Source: Acorus gramineus
Taxonomy: Eukaryota > Streptophyta > Magnoliopsida > Acorales > Acoraceae
Direction of reading: 5' to 3'
DNA: 64,000 nt
Assembly (NCBI GenBank): GCA_030737835.1
Contig: CM060847.1
Coordinates: 18,663,280 to 18,727,279 of the forward strand
The notes beneath the pieces were generated by a model. The model made no database searches and was not told where the DNA came from. It worked only from the letters and a program-made list of their open reading frames with translations. Position 1 is the first letter of the stretch. Every line of letters begins with the position of its first letter. Shown piece after piece: positions 22,812-35,942 of this stretch. The position numbers and the translations under genes were made by a program.

Positions 22812-23615
22812 TATATGTCAGATCAATTTGAAACTTTCTGCTCTGAGCACGGCATTTGCAGGCAAGTTTCTATCCCTTACACACCACAGCAAAATGGTGT
22901 AGCTGAAAGGAGGAATAGAACCTTGCTCGAGATGGTCAGATGCATGATGAACAGGGGCACTTTACCCCAATCTTTTTGGGGTGAAGCCTTGAAAACATCA
23001 GTGTATATTCTTAACAGGGTTCCCTCTAAATCTGTGCCGAAGACACCATATGAACTGTGGACAGGCAGAAGGCCAAGCCTAAATCATATGAAGGTGTGGG
23101 GTTGCAATGCTTATGCGATAGTTCCTGGTCCTAGCAGTTCAAAACTAGCTGATAGATCTGTGTCTTGTCGATTTATAGGATACCCAGATCGCTCAAAGGG
23201 GTACAGGTTATATGGAAAAACAACTGAATCTGAGGGTGAAGTTGTTTTTGAAAGTAGAAATGTCAGATTTGATGAGAGTTCTTTCATCAGTGGGAGTGAG
23301 AAGAAGTCTCGTGTAGCAGTGCCTCCACCACCAGCACAAAGTCAGAAGAAGGATATTACAGTCAGATCTGAAAGGCCACAGAGAACTAGAAGACCTGCCA
23401 TGAGTGATGATTATATCACTTATCTTAGAGAACATTATCCCATGGTTTCAGATTTTGATGAGGCTGATCCATCAAGCTTTGAAAATGCTATTAGTACTCC
23501 TTACGCGCAATTATGGAGCACTGCAATGCAAATTGAGATGAATTCTATGTACCATAATGATGAGTGGAAGTCAGTTGATCTTCTTGAAAATTCCAAGCCT
23601 ATTGGTTGTAAGTGA
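22812..23615 (+). pseudogene. copia integrase C-terminal half and linker
   Basis: The integrase resumes with [14 protein letters not shown], then [17 protein letters not shown] with the catalytic Glu, and [16 protein letters not shown]. The copia 'chromo-less' C-terminal region follows with [16 protein letters not shown] and a Ser/Pro-rich linker (VPPPPAQSQ). The frame ends at a TGA where copia elements have Trp in GCKWIFKKK, a single G-to-A nonsense change. RT begins directly after this stop in the same frame. Confidence 0.92.
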
Positions 23616-24353
23616 ATTTTCAAGAAAAAGAAAAACTCTGAAGGGAAGATTGAAACCCATAAAGCAATGTTAGTTGCTAAAGGTTACACGCAAAGAGAAG
23701 GAATTGATTTCTATGATACCTTTTCTCTGGTGTGTGCAAAAGACTCTTTGAGCATTATTATGTCCATTACTACATTTTATGATTATGAATTGCATCAGGT
23801 TGGTGTGAAAACTGCTTTTCTGAATGAAAAACTAGAGGAAGACATATATATGGATCAACCTGATGGTTTTGTCATTGAAGGGCAGGGGCATAAAGTGTGT
23901 AAATTACAAAAATCTTTGTATGGCCTCAAACAGGCTTCTCGCCAGTGGTATTTGAAATTTCATATAGCAGTTTTGGCATATGGATTTGTTAACAATTCTA
24001 TTGACAGTTGCATATATGTGTAGATCAGTGGGAATAAAATACTGATCTTAACGCTTTATGTGGGTGATATTTTGCTTGTAGGGAATGATATGTCATTCAT
24101 TCGAGAGACCAAGTTATGGTTGTCTCAGCAATTTGAGATGAATGATTTGGGCGAATCATCCTATGTGTTTGGGATTAAAATCAACAGAAATAGAACGCTG
24201 AGATTGTTGGGTTTATCCCAAGAAGCATATCTTGACTCAGTCTTGAAGAGCTTTTCTATAGAAAATTGTAAAGAAGTTTTACTCCTATTGTCAAGGGAGA
24301 TAAATTGGACAAGTCTAGTTGCCCCAAGAATGAGTTTGAAAAGGCTGAGATGA
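23616..24353 (+). pseudogene. copia reverse transcriptase, active site changed to YVGD
   Basis: The same frame continues with IFKKKKNSEG, HKAMLVAKGYTQREGIDF, VKTAFLNEKLEEDIYMDQPDGF and LQKSLYGLKQASRQWY, all RVT_2 landmarks. A TAG at 24021-24023 interrupts CIYV-ISGNK. The catalytic box reads LYVGDILLVG, where the family has YVDD, so the first catalytic Asp is lost. After QFEMNDLG and YVFGIKINRN, a frame shift occurs near 24270. The protein could not polymerise DNA even without the stops. Confidence 0.93.
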
Positions 24354-24897
24354 ACAAAATTCCCTTTTCATCTGTTGTTGGCAGTTTGATGTATGCTATG
24401 ACTTGCACCAGACTTGATCTGTGCTATGTTGTTATATTGCTTGGTAGATTCAAGACTAATCCAGGACATGATCACTGGGTTATTTCTAAAAAGGTGTCGT
24501 GTTACATCAGGAGGACCAAGAGTTTTAAGCTTATTGTGCTAATGATCTGAAAGTTCAGGGCTATTCAGATTCAGATTATAAAGGCTGTCCAAACACTTTA
24601 AAGTCCACTTCAGGATATATATTTTACATTGGGGGGTGGAGCAGTCTCTTGGCATAGCAAAAAGCAGGGTTGCACTGCTCAGTATACAATGAAAGCTGAA
24701 TATATTTCTAGCAGTGAAGTTGCTAAGCATGCTGTTTGGTTGAAGCAGTTCATTAGTGAACTCAGAGTTGTGGATGGTACTAAATATCCTTTGAGCATAT
24801 TTTGTGATAATATTGTAGCCATCAGTCTCACCAAGGATGTCAGGTGTAATAGATGTTTGAAGCATATAGAAGTGAAGTATCATTATGTGAGAGAGAA
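24305..24897 (+). pseudogene. copia RT thumb and RNase H
   Basis: The frame 24305-24550 gives FSSVVGSLMYAMTCTRLDLC (normally TRPDI). Past a stop, another frame reads GYSDSDYKGCPNTLKSTSGY, GGGAVSWHSKKQ, TMKAEYISSSEVAKHAVWL and LSIFCDN. These are the RNase H acidic residues and the A-E-Y block typical of copia elements. The domain is cut at KYHYVRE by solo LTR A5 and continues at 27838 with KVQQGHV. Confidence 0.9.
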
Positions 24898-27837
24898 TGT
24901 TATACTTGTGTCACTTTTAACCTGCTGGTAACCGTTAGAGCGTTCTGGCAGTTTTTTGGTTTTTACCGGTTTTCGATCGGAACCGCAAATTTTTTGGACT
25001 GTTAGCCATCGTCCTAAGCTAGAGGACTCCGATTGGAAATCTAACTGCATATTTGGTGTCCTGGTGCCATTTTAAGCCTCTCACGAAAATTTCATCGAAT
25101 TCCGGTAACGTTTCCAAAATTTCGCAGTTCCGGGGCGTATCCGGGTTTTTAAGTGACTTGCTATATAAGAGTGGGATCTAATTTTTTCGAGTTACTGTTC
25201 ATCATCCCTACCATTTCATTTTCTCTCTCCCCTCTCTCTTTTTCTCACTTTCAAGCCCCCTAGACCCCTCAAACCAAGAAACCTAAAGCACGGGAAGTGT
25301 AGATCGGGTCCCGATCTACACACCGGTGTCTTCAAAACCCGATTCCGACGACTCTAGCCACTCCGTCCCCCTCTCTTTGTCCTCTGATTCGGGCCATTTC
25401 GAGGGCCGTGGTAGATCGGGGCGTAGGAGAGCCGTTGAGAAGGGTTTCGGTGCGCGGAGAGCACCCGGACTTCGCTTCCTCCCCTTGGTAAGGTCTTTTT
25501 CTTCACTTTTCTTGCATAGATGTATGCTAGGAGTGTGGATTTGTGTATGAGGGGTGGTCGGCGGCTGTGGGTGGCCGTCGGAGGGCGGTGGAGGTGGTCG
25601 GAGGTCGGTGGGTGGTGGTTTGGGTGGTCTCGGGCAGCAGGGGGTGGTCTCGGGCTGGTGGGAGGTGTTCTCGGGTAGCAGGCAGAGCAGCAGCAGCGCG
25701 CAGGCTGGGCGCGCGCGGGCATGCGCGCGTGCGTGCTTGCGGCGTGCAAGCAGGCGCGCGCGGGAGGCGTGCTGTGCTGGTCGTGCTGGGCGGCTGGTGT
25801 TGGGCGGCTGGTGCTGGGCGAGCTGAGCGCGAGGTGCTGGGCGGCTGGTGCTGGGCGGGCTGGTGCGCGAGGAGCTGGTCACGCGGGTGCTAGGCGTGCG
25901 AGCGGGGGTGGTGCGTGCGCGAGGCGGTGGCTGAGGCAGCGGAGGTGTGTGCGCGAGGTGGTGGCTGAGGCAGCGGAGGTGCGTGCGTGAGGTGGTGGCC
26001 AAGTGCAGGGTGCGCGCGGGGCGCTGCGAGGCTGTGGTGGTGCGCGCGGGGCGCGGCGAGGCCGTGGTGGTGCGCGCGAGGCGCGGCGAGGTGGCGGAGG
26101 TGCGCGCGGGGTGCGCGCGAGGCGAGGCGCTGCGCGCGGGGGCGCGCGGGGTGCTCGCGGGCGGCGCGAGGCGTGCGGGGTGCGCGGGGTGAGGCGCGGC
26201 GGCGCGTCCGGGCGGTCGGGTGGCCGTGCGGGTGGTGGCGGCCGTGCGGGTGGTTGCAGGGGGGTGTTGGGTGATTAATTTGGGATTTTGGGTGTTTATT
26301 TGGATATGTTATGTATTTTTGGGTGATTATGGATTTTAACTCACCATATTGAATGTCTGTCTTGCAGATCTAGACGGACGGTCGCGCGACGACCCAGATA
26401 CTGGTGAGTGGGACAATCCAACCCAGTAGAGAGGCGTTATACGCACTTGGGCGTATACTGACCTCTCCTGGGGCGTCATGGACGTATATTAACCTGCAAT
26501 AATATGAAATCCATGCTTGCATGATTAAATTGTAGAATGCATGTTTCCCTAGACTGTGCATGTTAGGGACTTGCACCCTTAGGATATGTGTATGAGCCAT
26601 GCACCATGTTTCCTGTTTCATGTTAGGAAACCTCGACCTGTGTATGCGTCCTACTAGTTTATTTATTCAATTAAATGCTTTTGATTGTACTAGGGTACTC
26701 CGTGTTCCTTGTTTGGTTGTCGGGGTATCCTATATCGGGAACTCACGCCGCCCTCCCGAGTTTCTTTTCCCCAATGATATTCCAACACTGCTTTTGATTG
26801 TACTTATTTCCCCGCATCTTGGATATGCGCCCTGGAGGAACTCTGAAGAGTTCATGACATTTGAGTGGTTGAGATGTGTTGTCGGCGGATCTGAGTGGAT
26901 CATATGCGTATGGATAGGCTGTTCTGTTCCCTGCGTTGGATCCGGTAGAGGCTACCCCCAGCGTTAGAAAGGCCGTCCTTCGGAGGACCCACATAAGTAG
27001 GCACCTCTTGATTTGGTTTCGGACTGTGCTGAAGTTGTGGGTGGAGACCAAGCGGCCTACGGAGTGGAGGAGAGACTACCGGTGGACTAAGGGTGACCAA
27101 CAGCCTAGTCAGTCCCAAATCCTATGTCACCTTTGGAAAGGTGAGGGTGAGGGTGTGGTGGGTTGGCGATGAGCGACCCGCTGGTTTTGTTTATGGTTGA
27201 TTGTTAGTCCCAACATCCTGAGTCCCCTGTTGAGGGGTGAAGGTGAGGGTATGATATGGCTTATGGAAATTGTGGTTTAAGATGGATAAATGGTTATGTT
27301 GTTCCTGCCCCTTGGAGGCGGGACGAATAGCTGGATTAATATGTTATGGTAAATATTGTCTGTGATGCATGGGTTGTGCCGTTCATTGAGCGTGTGGCTC
27401 ACCCCTCGCATATGTTTTTCCCCAGTGGTCACTGAGCCTGAGCTAGAGCCAGAGCAGCAGTTGGAGCTTTCCGAGGGATTCCTTCAGTAGCGGAGCAGCG
27501 CTACGTCCGCGAGTACCAGAGGCTATCAGCATCCCTTTTTCTTGACTGTATGTACTCTATTTCCGTGCTTGGCACGTGTTTGTATATATTCAGTTGTTAC
27601 TATGTATATTGGCTCTCACAGGACGTATGATTGTGTATCGGGTCTGTAATATATTTTGAGTTACAGACTCAGTTTTAGCTTCCGCTATATTGTGTATATA
27701 TTATGTCAGCCCTGTTTGATCTGTGTTGTCATTTTTATCTGTGGTTTTAGAGTATATATATTTGACCTCATGTGTAGGCTTCTGATATGATATATACACC
27801 TGCCGCGTCCCGGGGACGGCCGCCCTGGGGCGTGACA
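24898..27837 (+). mobile_element. Type A solo LTR 'A5'
   Basis: This 2,940-bp solo LTR begins TGTTATACTTGTGTCAC and ends GGGGCGTGACA. The TSD GAGAA is perfect (24893-24897 and 27838-27842). Removing it restores the reading frame of the copia RNase H end. It has a TATA box at 25162, a first donor at 25488, the 36-nt segment at 26368-26403, and an acceptor ending 27425. The third block uses the longer ending (ELEPEQQLELSEGFLQ-stop), 12 nt longer than in A6. Confidence 0.97.
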
Positions 27838-27972
27838 GAGAAAGTTCAGCAAGGTCATGTTGTCTCTCATTTTTCTTCTGAAGAAATGCTGGTTGATTCT
27901 CTGACTAAACCATTACCCATTAAAGTGTTTAATGAAAATGTTAATTGCATGGGTGTACATGTACATTTGTGA
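27838..27972 (+). pseudogene. copia Pol C-terminus after the A5 insertion
   Basis: The frame reads KVQQGHVVSHFSSEEMLVDSLTKPLPIKVF, split here as KVQQGHVVSHF and MLVDSLTKPLP. D-x-L-T-K-x-L is the conserved end of copia polyproteins. The frame is open to its natural stop at 27970-27972. Confidence 0.93.
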
Positions 27973-28710
27973 AAAATAGTGACTAATCAGTCATATTTTG
28001 TGCATCCATAATAATATGTTGTTTGAAATATTGTCATTAGGTTATCATTATGATGATTGTGTTAATTAAAATTGTCTTTCTTGTTGGAAAGATGTTTGCC
28101 CTTGGGAATGCCGCAGACTGTCTGGTGAGCGATGGCTACGGGTCGCTCACAGGGAGATCAGACAGTCATTGGGGGTGATTCCTAAAACTTGCTTGGGTGA
28201 TAGGTGTGTTGGGGCAGACACATCTATATGCCTTCGTTGTAGATAGTGTACTTAATACACGTGGTGTGTCTCAGCCATATAATTTTATCTACATGACGTG
28301 TTATTAAATACATGAAGCAATTTGGATTGTTATAGAAGAACACTTTATATAATATTCACTGCTCTTGAAAGTGTTGCTTCTATTTGTACACATTTAGACT
28401 ATAACCTTTGATTTGAGGAGTCATGACATTGATTTTCTGTGAGTTTCATGCATACTTTGATGCAGAATCAGTCAGTACTCAATTCATGAGTGCGTGTCTG
28501 TCTGTGTTTTGGGAAGAAATGAATTCATGGATTTTAGTGGTCCGACATCCGATAAAGGACTTCATTCGACCATATCTTGCAGCTGGTGAGCTAGATGTAG
28601 TTAATTGTGATTCTCAATCAGTTTATTTGTTTTAAATAAAAGGGTGACCACTCATCATTTTGGAAAAGATTGGAAACTTTTATTTAAATATGAAGACCAT
28701 TGATTTATAA
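27973..28710 (+). other. 3' untranslated region of the copia element
   Basis: About 740 bp between the Pol stop and the purine tract. A 70-codon open frame (28423-28635) has no recognisable similarity and is probably chance. Nothing else is visible. Confidence 0.6.
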
Positions 28711-28724
28711 GCCAAGTGGGAGAT
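28711..28724 (+). other. Polypurine tract of the copia element
   Basis: GCCAAGTGGGAGAT lies directly before the 3' LTR. AAGTGGGAGAT is the usual plant copia plus-strand primer. Confidence 0.88.
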
Positions 28725-29313
28725 TGTTAGTATTTATGGCTTAATAAATCAATGTTTAGTCTTTTTCAAATGAATTTTATTTTAAGAGAATCACATTTAA
28801 CTCTTGCATAGATTAACAAGTAGGGATTTGTATTTAAGCAGTGAATTAAGAATGCTCCATTTGTTTATGAGTATGGTTAATGGGAGGTTATAAGTTTTAA
28901 TTTGTGTATTTGGTTTGCAATGGCATTTTGGTCAATTCAATGTCTTTGATGAGAAGACATGTTATGAGCCGTTGATATGGTGAACCCTTCAAAAAGTCCA
29001 CCCTTGCATCCTTCTTAAGTGTGTATAGAAAAAGAAACACACACATCTTTCAACTCATCAAGCAGAGGAGGAGAAGCAAGGGTGCCTGGGGTTCCTCTGT
29101 TGATGTTTCTTCTCCACGCTCACTTGAATGAAATCAAAGGGAAGCTCAAGCATTAAATCAAGCTAGAAGAGGTGTTTCATGACCACTCAAAAATCTGAAC
29201 CAAAGCCCAAAGGTATGTCTTGTTACATGGATTCTTGTTTTTCTTCCATACCTATGGAGATGAGATCCTGTTTTTGTTTGTGACTTCAATCATGAAGCCT
29301 AAGATTTCCAACA
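28725..29313 (+). repeat. 3' LTR of the copia element
   Basis: A 589-bp LTR matching 2894-3474. It ends TTTCCAACA and is followed by the TSD ATTTG. The 8-bp length difference comes from the purine-rich insertion near 29063 and small indels. Confidence 0.95.
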
Positions 29314-29318
29314 ATTTG

Positions 29319-29455
29319 ATTTGAAATTGAGATGCCTTTAATCGACAAACATTTATGCCACGTAATGAATTTGAAAATCTGTGTTAGAATTTCCTCCAAC
29401 TTCTTTAGATGTTGTCATTGTTAATGAAGATAATTAGGCACACCATGGACCTGCA
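29319..29455. other. Original locus between the copia and C elements
   Basis: 137 bp of AT-rich sequence continuing the pre-insertion locus. No feature seen. It ends CTGCA, the left TSD of element C. Confidence 0.5.
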
Positions 29456-31389
29456 TGTTATACATGTGTCATTTTGAGCTTTTGGTTTCATTCGAGCAAT
29501 TATAGGCCATTTATTTTTTTCGATTGGAGTAGCTAAATTTTTTATTTTTAGCTATCTGTGTGAATTGGAATACTCTGATTGAAAATCTAATTGCATATTA
29601 TGAGTTTTGGTATGGTTTTGTCTCACACCCATAAAAATTTCATCGAATTTCGGTTACGTTTTAGAAAATTATGCAGTTCTGAAACACATCCAGGTTTGAT
29701 CGTTACTAGATTTTCAAAAGGTGGCTTTGACCAAGTCAAAGAAGACCATTGACCAGGTCAATAGGTTTTGTCCTCTTGCTTGGTTGGGTTTACTAAGTCA
29801 AGATCTCACCAACTCCCTTTTTTGCCATTAAATGTGTCACGCCCCAGGGTGGCCGTCCCGGAGACGCGGCAATGGTATACAATATCAGCAGTCTATACAG
29901 GAGATCAATAACATACTCTAACAACATCAAAATGACAACACAGACAATAAGGTGGCTGACATAATATACACACAAAAAGCGGAAGCTCAAACGACTAAGT
30001 CTGTAATTCAAAGACATATTACAGACCCGATACATAATCAACTGTCCTGTGAGAGCCAATATATATACAACGACATCCAAATATAATACAAACGTGTTCC
30101 CAAGCACGGAATACAATACATACAATCAAAAGGGGATGCTGATGGCCTCTCACTCGCAGAATGTGACGCTGCTCCGCTACTGCTGATGTGCCTCGGGGAG
30201 CTCCTCCTTCAGATCCGACTCAGATATCACTGGAGAAAAGAATATGTGAGGGGTGAGCCACACGCTCAGTGAATAGCACAACCCATGCATCACAATTCAT
30301 ATTAACCTTAAATGATTTATAGCCCCTAAGTGGGAGTAACTACACAATCCAGTGGGTCGTTACATCGCCGACCCACCACACCCTCACCCTCACCCTCAAA
30401 GGGGTGACATGGGTCTTTTGGGATTGACTAGGCTGTTAATCACCCTTGGTCCACCGATAGCCTCTCCTCCACTCCGTAGCTTGCCTGGTATACTCCCACG
30501 ATCAGCACAGTCCGACGCATCGGAGGTACCTACAGATGGGAGCCCTCTGTCAGGACAGCCTGTCTAACGCTGGGGAGTCCCTACACGGATCCAACGAAGG
30601 GAAGAGAAACAGCCTACCCACACGGATACGATCCTCTTGGATCCGTCGGCAACGCTTCCTAACATTTCTAATGTCATGAATTCTCAAGAATTCCTCCAGG
30701 GTGCATAACTAAGATGCGGGGAACCATATATTATAACCACAAGGTTATAATATTCTCTAAGGCATGCTAATAACCATATGCTCGCATTTGATTTAAATAA
30801 ATTAAACTAAATGGAAAACATGCGTAGGTCGAGGCTTTCCTAGCATGAAAACATGGTATCAGGATGCGTAGGCCTCTATACATAATATAAGGGTGCATAT
30901 CCCTAGCATACAAAGTCTAAGGCGGCATGGATACAACATAATGATCATGCATAGCACAGTTACATTTATTACAACTTAATACGCAATTATGGTGCCCCAA
31001 GGGAGGGCAATGCACGCCTACGTGCATCGAACGCCTCCCTACTGGGTTGGATTGTCCCACTCACCAAAACCCGGGTCGTCGCGTGACCGCCCGTCAAGAT
31101 CTGCAAGACATGGGTAATCAAAATGGTGAGTAATTACACAAATACATAAGAAATACGCTAGAAATACCCAACACTCGGACAAGCATGCATACGGGCCCGC
31201 ACGCACGCGAGTCTGAGTGCCCCAACATCCTCCCGCACCCACGGGTTGCCATGCACACGGCCCCCTGCACGCGCACGCACGGGTGCTGCACGCACGCACG
31301 CAAGCCCGCGCCCCGGGCGCACTGCCGCACCCCAGCCCGCGTGGCCAGACATGCTGCTACGCCCCTGCCCGCGCGCGCGCACCGCGTGC

Positions 31390-34300
31390 TATCACGCCCC
31401 AGGGCGGCCGTCCCCGGGACGCGGCAAGTGTATATATGATATCAGTCTAAACAAGAGTTCAATAACATACTCACACAACAGCTAAAATGACAACACAGAC
31501 AAAAGCAGGGGCTGACATGATATATACACAAATAGCGGAAGCTAAAAGACTGAATCTGTAACCCAAAGACATATTACAGACTCGATACATAATCAACTGT
31601 CCTGTGAGAGCCAATATATACAATGACATCCAAATATAATACAAACGCGTGCCCAAGCACGGAATATAACACATACAATCAAAAGGGATGCTGATAGTCT
31701 CTAACACTCGCGGGACGTGGCGCTGCTCCGCTACTGATGAAATCCCTCGGGGAGCTCCTCCTCTAGATCTGACTCAGATAGCACTGGAGAAAAATATTAT
31801 GCGAGGGGTGAGCCACACGCTCAGTGAACAGCACAACCCATGCATCACAATTTATATTAACCACCAGATATTATTAACCACAATCACATTATTCAAGCCT
31901 CAAAGTGGCAACAACTATACAAATCCAGTGGGTCGCTATTGCCAACCCACTACACCCTCACCCTCACCCCTCAATAGGTGACATAGGATATTGGGACTTA
32001 CTAAGCTGATAATCATCACAACACAAAACCAGTGGGTCGCTATCGCCAACCCACTACACCCTCACCCTCACCCCTCAATAGGTGACATAGGATATTGGGA
32101 CTTACAAACCAGTGGGTCGCTACATCGCCGACCCACCACACCCTCACCCTCACCCCTCAACAGGTGACATAGGATATTGGGACTGACTAGGCTGATGGTC
32201 ACCCTTGGTCCACCGATAGTCTCTCCCCACTCCGTAGGCCGCTTGGCCACTCCCACATTCAGCACAGTTCGTCCCAAATCAGGAGGTGCCTACTGATGGG
32301 AGCCCCTCCACGGGACAGCCTTTCTAACGCTGGGGTAGTCTCTACACGGATCCAACGAAGGGAACAAAACAGCCTATCCATCGCATATGATCCACTCGGA
32401 TCCGCTGACAACACATCTCAACAACTCAAATGTCTTGAATTCTTCAGAATTCCTCCAGGGCGCATAACCAAGATGCGGGGAAATAAATATCAACATAACG
32501 AGGAAAAGAAACCTTGGGAGGGCAACATGAGGTCCCGATATAGGACATCCCGACAACCAAACAAGGAACACAGAGTACCCTAGCCCGGGTCTCAATGTTG
32601 ACCTCGCAAGGCCCCTTAATATTCCCTAAGGCATGCTAAAAATATCATAAGTTGCATTTAATTTAATAAATTAAACTAATAGGACGCATACATAGGCCGA
32701 GGCTTTCCTAGCATGATAACAAGGTGACAGGATGCATGGCTCTTACACAACCTAAGGGTGCAAGTCCCTAACATACACGGTCTAGGGTAGCATGCATACT
32801 ACATATTAATCATGCTTGCATGGATTGCACATTAAACAGGTTAATATTAAGTATGGTGCCCTAGGGTGGTCGGTATACGCCCAAGTGCATATAGCGCCTC
32901 CCTACTGGGTTGGGTTGTCCCACTCACGCGACCGTCGCGCGACCGTCCGTCAAGATCTGCAAGACAGGGTAATCAAATCGGTGAGTAAAATACACAGATA
33001 TACACAAAAATACACTAAAATACCCAACACTCGGACAAGCGTACATACGGCCCGTACGCACGCGAGTCCGAGCACCCCGACTCACTCCCGAACTCCCGGG
33101 CAGCCATACGCACGGCCACCCGCACGCGCACGCACGAATGCGCACGCACGCACGCACCCCGGCACCATCGGTGCACTGCCGCGCGCCTGCCCGCGCGCCC
33201 CGACCCACTGCCACACGCACGCGCACGCTCGCGCGCGTCCAGCCCAGCGCGCCCCCGCGTGCACTGCGTGCACTGGTCCCCAGCTCTGCGCCCAGGTGCA
33301 TGCCCAGGCGCCCTGCCCCGCACCCAGGTCCGCGCGCACGCTTGCGCGCACGTCCATGCGCGCCCACGCGCACCCGCGCGCACGCGCCCCCGCGTGTCTG
33401 CGTGCCCGCCAGCGCTTGCCTGCGCCCTCCTGCGCGCGCGCCTGTGCGCGCAAGCGCGCAGACGACGCCCAACACGCGCCCAGCCCATTCTAACCACATT
33501 TTAACCCCTCCCAACCTCTCACACACCCCCAAACACCTCTACCTAGCATGCATGACTTTCCCACAACCCCCCTTAAGCCAAGAAAACCAAGAAAAAGGAG
33601 GGGAGGAGCTCACCTTGGGAGGGAAAAGAAACGGAGAGGTTCGGGGGCCCTTCGCGCACCGAAACGCCGCCACCGGAACCATCACCACCACCACCTCCAC
33701 TCAGCCTCCTCAGCCTCCTCATGGCAGCAAAATAGGGGGGGGGGGAGAACATGCAAAAAGGGAGCTTGAGAGAGGGAAGAACAACCAAACCACACATGAA
33801 CCACCATCACTTCCTCCCCACCATCTCCTTCTCTTTGAAACAAAAACACAAACACTTGGGGGGGGCAAAGGAAAAGAGAAGGAGAGACCAGATGATGTTG
33901 TCGTGGGATTTGGGAGGGGAGAGAGAGAGGAGAAGAGATATTTATCAAAATATCTTAAGGAGAATTTACTAAGTCGCCCTCCGACTAGAAATTCTGTGCA
34001 AGCTTCACTGGAACAGCCATAACTTCCCCGATACAGCTCCGAATTGCTTGATTCCAAGACCGATGGAAAGCTAAGAAGATTATCTACAACTTTCATGTTC
34101 ATGGTAAGATCAGATAATCTCTCCAGATAATCCGAAATTAGAGCTAAACATGGAACAGGGCTGCTGCCAGAATTTCCATCCCCGGGGTATACTTGGAAAA
34201 ATACCCATAACTTTTACTACAAGAATCCAGTTGGTCTAATTCCACTTCTGTACGAAAGCTAACTCAAAACTGGACATCTCATAATAAAATCATAATTAAA

Positions 34301-34422
34301 CCTCTTCATCTTGGATTTTAACAAAATCAAATCCAAATACCAAATCAGGAATACATAACTTAGAAAAAAAATTATGTACCCAAATCTTCAAACAGAGCGC
34401 TCCAAATGACACAGACCCAACA
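31390..34422 (-). repeat. 3' LTR of element I
   Basis: It starts TATCACGCCCC (TG to TA at the terminus) and ends GACCCAACA, followed by a reversed polypurine tract. The part at 33480-34422 is collinear with the first 1 kb of the type B LTR (6299-7255 reversed). The part at 31390-33000 is type A-like. The 36-nt segment is shortened to about 29 nt here. Confidence 0.85.
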
Positions 34423-34437
34423 TTCTTCCCCCCTTAG
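34423..34437 (-). other. Polypurine tract of element I
   Basis: On the minus strand the run reads CCTAAGGGGGGAAGAA, next to the 3' LTR. It is the same tract as in O and C. Confidence 0.85.
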
Positions 34438-34499
34438 GAAATTTAGTCCTCGAAATTTAAGGGAAGACCGAAAGTATCAAGCTTATACCTTTGCTCCCA

Positions 34500-35265
34500 A
34501 GTGGTTTTCGCACTGGCCTGGCGCTACCAACCCACTGCAATCAAAGGAACAGTCTTAGCGTGGAGCCTCTTCTCATGCTTGTCCCTGACCTCGATCCACT
34601 GCTCCACGAACGACAAATCCACCTCGAGGATGAGGCGATCGAACAGAAAGACTGAGCAGGATCGTGGACATAATGCCTCGGCCATGGGACAAGGACGACG
34701 TCGTGGGCATGAACCAGCTGTGGGGGAAAGGCTACATGATAAGCCACCTCCCCAATCCACTCAATGACGAGAAATGGTCCCATTAAAGAGCAAACTCAGC
34801 TTGCCCCGAACGTCGAAACAGAGGGTGCCCCTAAACCAGGACACCTTCTGAAAAATGCCATCGCCAAACCCAAAAGGGAAGCCCCTGGCGACGATGACCT
34901 GCGTAGCCTTCTGTCAGTTCTGGGAGGTGCAGATGTACACACGAACCAACCAGGCCACCGCAAGGTCAAACAACTAACTTATGGCCCCTCCAACTGGCGC
35001 TCCACAACCGTCCCAACACAAGGGAGGTATGAAACTGCGCCTGTAGAGTGCCCTCACAGATCCATCTGGGTGCTCGAATGGCAGTCGCTTGCAGGCATAC
35101 CCCAACAAATGGGTAGTGCCTCACCCAACTGCCCTCATCATCGAGCACGCAGGCACATAGCATGTCCTCCAAGGTCCGAATCGTCCTCATTGACTGGCTG
35201 TCCATCGGCGATGAAACGCTATACTTAAATGGAGGCTCGCGCCAAAGGCTGCGCCACAACCTCAA
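34500..35265 (-). pseudogene. Integrase C-terminus and chromodomain remnant (element I)
   Basis: Minus-strand frames give [20 protein letters not shown] (34966-35265, integrase after the TDGQSER block). Further on come IEWIGEVAYHVAFPPQL and HDVVLVPWPRHYVHDPA (34524-34783), the segment leading into the chromodomain. Many shifts and substitutions separate it from the O and C copies, so this is the most decayed pol here. Confidence 0.8.
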
Positions 35266-35399
35266 AGTAACCCTCGCGTCTCAACCGAAAATAGCGCCGA
35301 CTGGAGTGCCATGAAGACGAACAATCGCGAAGGTGAAAACCCACGTCAAGGCGTCCAGAGACTCAATCAGTCTGATAGGGAGGGAAACGCGGACTTAGT

Positions 35400-35942
35400 C
35401 AGTCGGTCAATGATCACCTAGACGGCGTCGTGACCCGAACGTGACATTAACGAGTCTGCAACCCCACTCCCACGTCCACTGAGGAATCTCGATGGACTGA
35501 CGCTTTCCACGCGATGATGATTCTCGAACTTTGCCTGAGGGCATGCCAACCTGGGGAAACAAGGTCACCCACATCACCTTATCATCACACCACAGCAAAC
35601 TCAACAAAGACTACCCCAAAGTAGTCCTCGGAAACCCAATAAAACTTTTGAGATCCACGAAGGCATCCGGCGCATTCGTCAACCCCGACGGCAGTACTTA
35701 AAACTCGTAGTGCCTGAACGGTCACGAAAGGCCATCTACGGGATGTCCAACTCTCGGATCTCCGACTTGTGGTACCCTTGTGCGAAGATCGATCTAACAG
35801 CAGACACTCGCTCCCAGAGCTGGTCCAATAGATCATCGATTCGCGGCAAAGGTAATTGATCTTCAACCTCCACGGGGAGATCAAAACAACACCACGAACA
35901 ATTAAGTTCAGATTCTGCTCCTCGAGCATGGCTGGCGCTCAT
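35400..35942 (-). pseudogene. Central RT and early integrase fragments (element I)
   Basis: Minus frame 35736-35942 contains LPLPRIDDLLDQLWERVSA, matching the RT palm ([12 protein letters not shown] in C). A second frame carries the ALRVLS-VDECAG remnant of the [11 protein letters not shown] block. Just downstream, 35407-35607 reads [12 protein letters not shown], an integrase block that normally lies over 1 kb further on. The RT end and RNase H that should lie between are instead upstream at 36411-36850. Confidence 0.75.

Larger units (their letters stand above)
2894..29313 (+). mobile_element. Ty1/copia LTR retrotransposon, split by two solo-LTR insertions
   Basis: Two LTRs (2894-3474 and 28725-29313) start TGTTAG and end CCAACA. 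They are flanked by the perfect 5-bp TSD ATTTG (2889-2893 and 29314-29318). A tRNA-iMet primer site follows the 5' LTR and a purine tract precedes the 3' LTR. Between them run gag, protease, integrase, RT and RNase H in copia order. The coding region is split at 6299-22806 (in integrase) and 24898-27837 (after RNase H). Removing both gives an element of about 7 kb. Frameshifts, stop codons and a mutated RT active site make it non-autonomous. I leave the copia lineage unassigned. Confidence 0.96.

Noticed and set aside
33138..34022. 294-codon frame in the 3' LTR of element I
   Set aside because: It overlaps the GC-rich block and the reversed first exon-like block. Composition explains it and it is absent from other copies.
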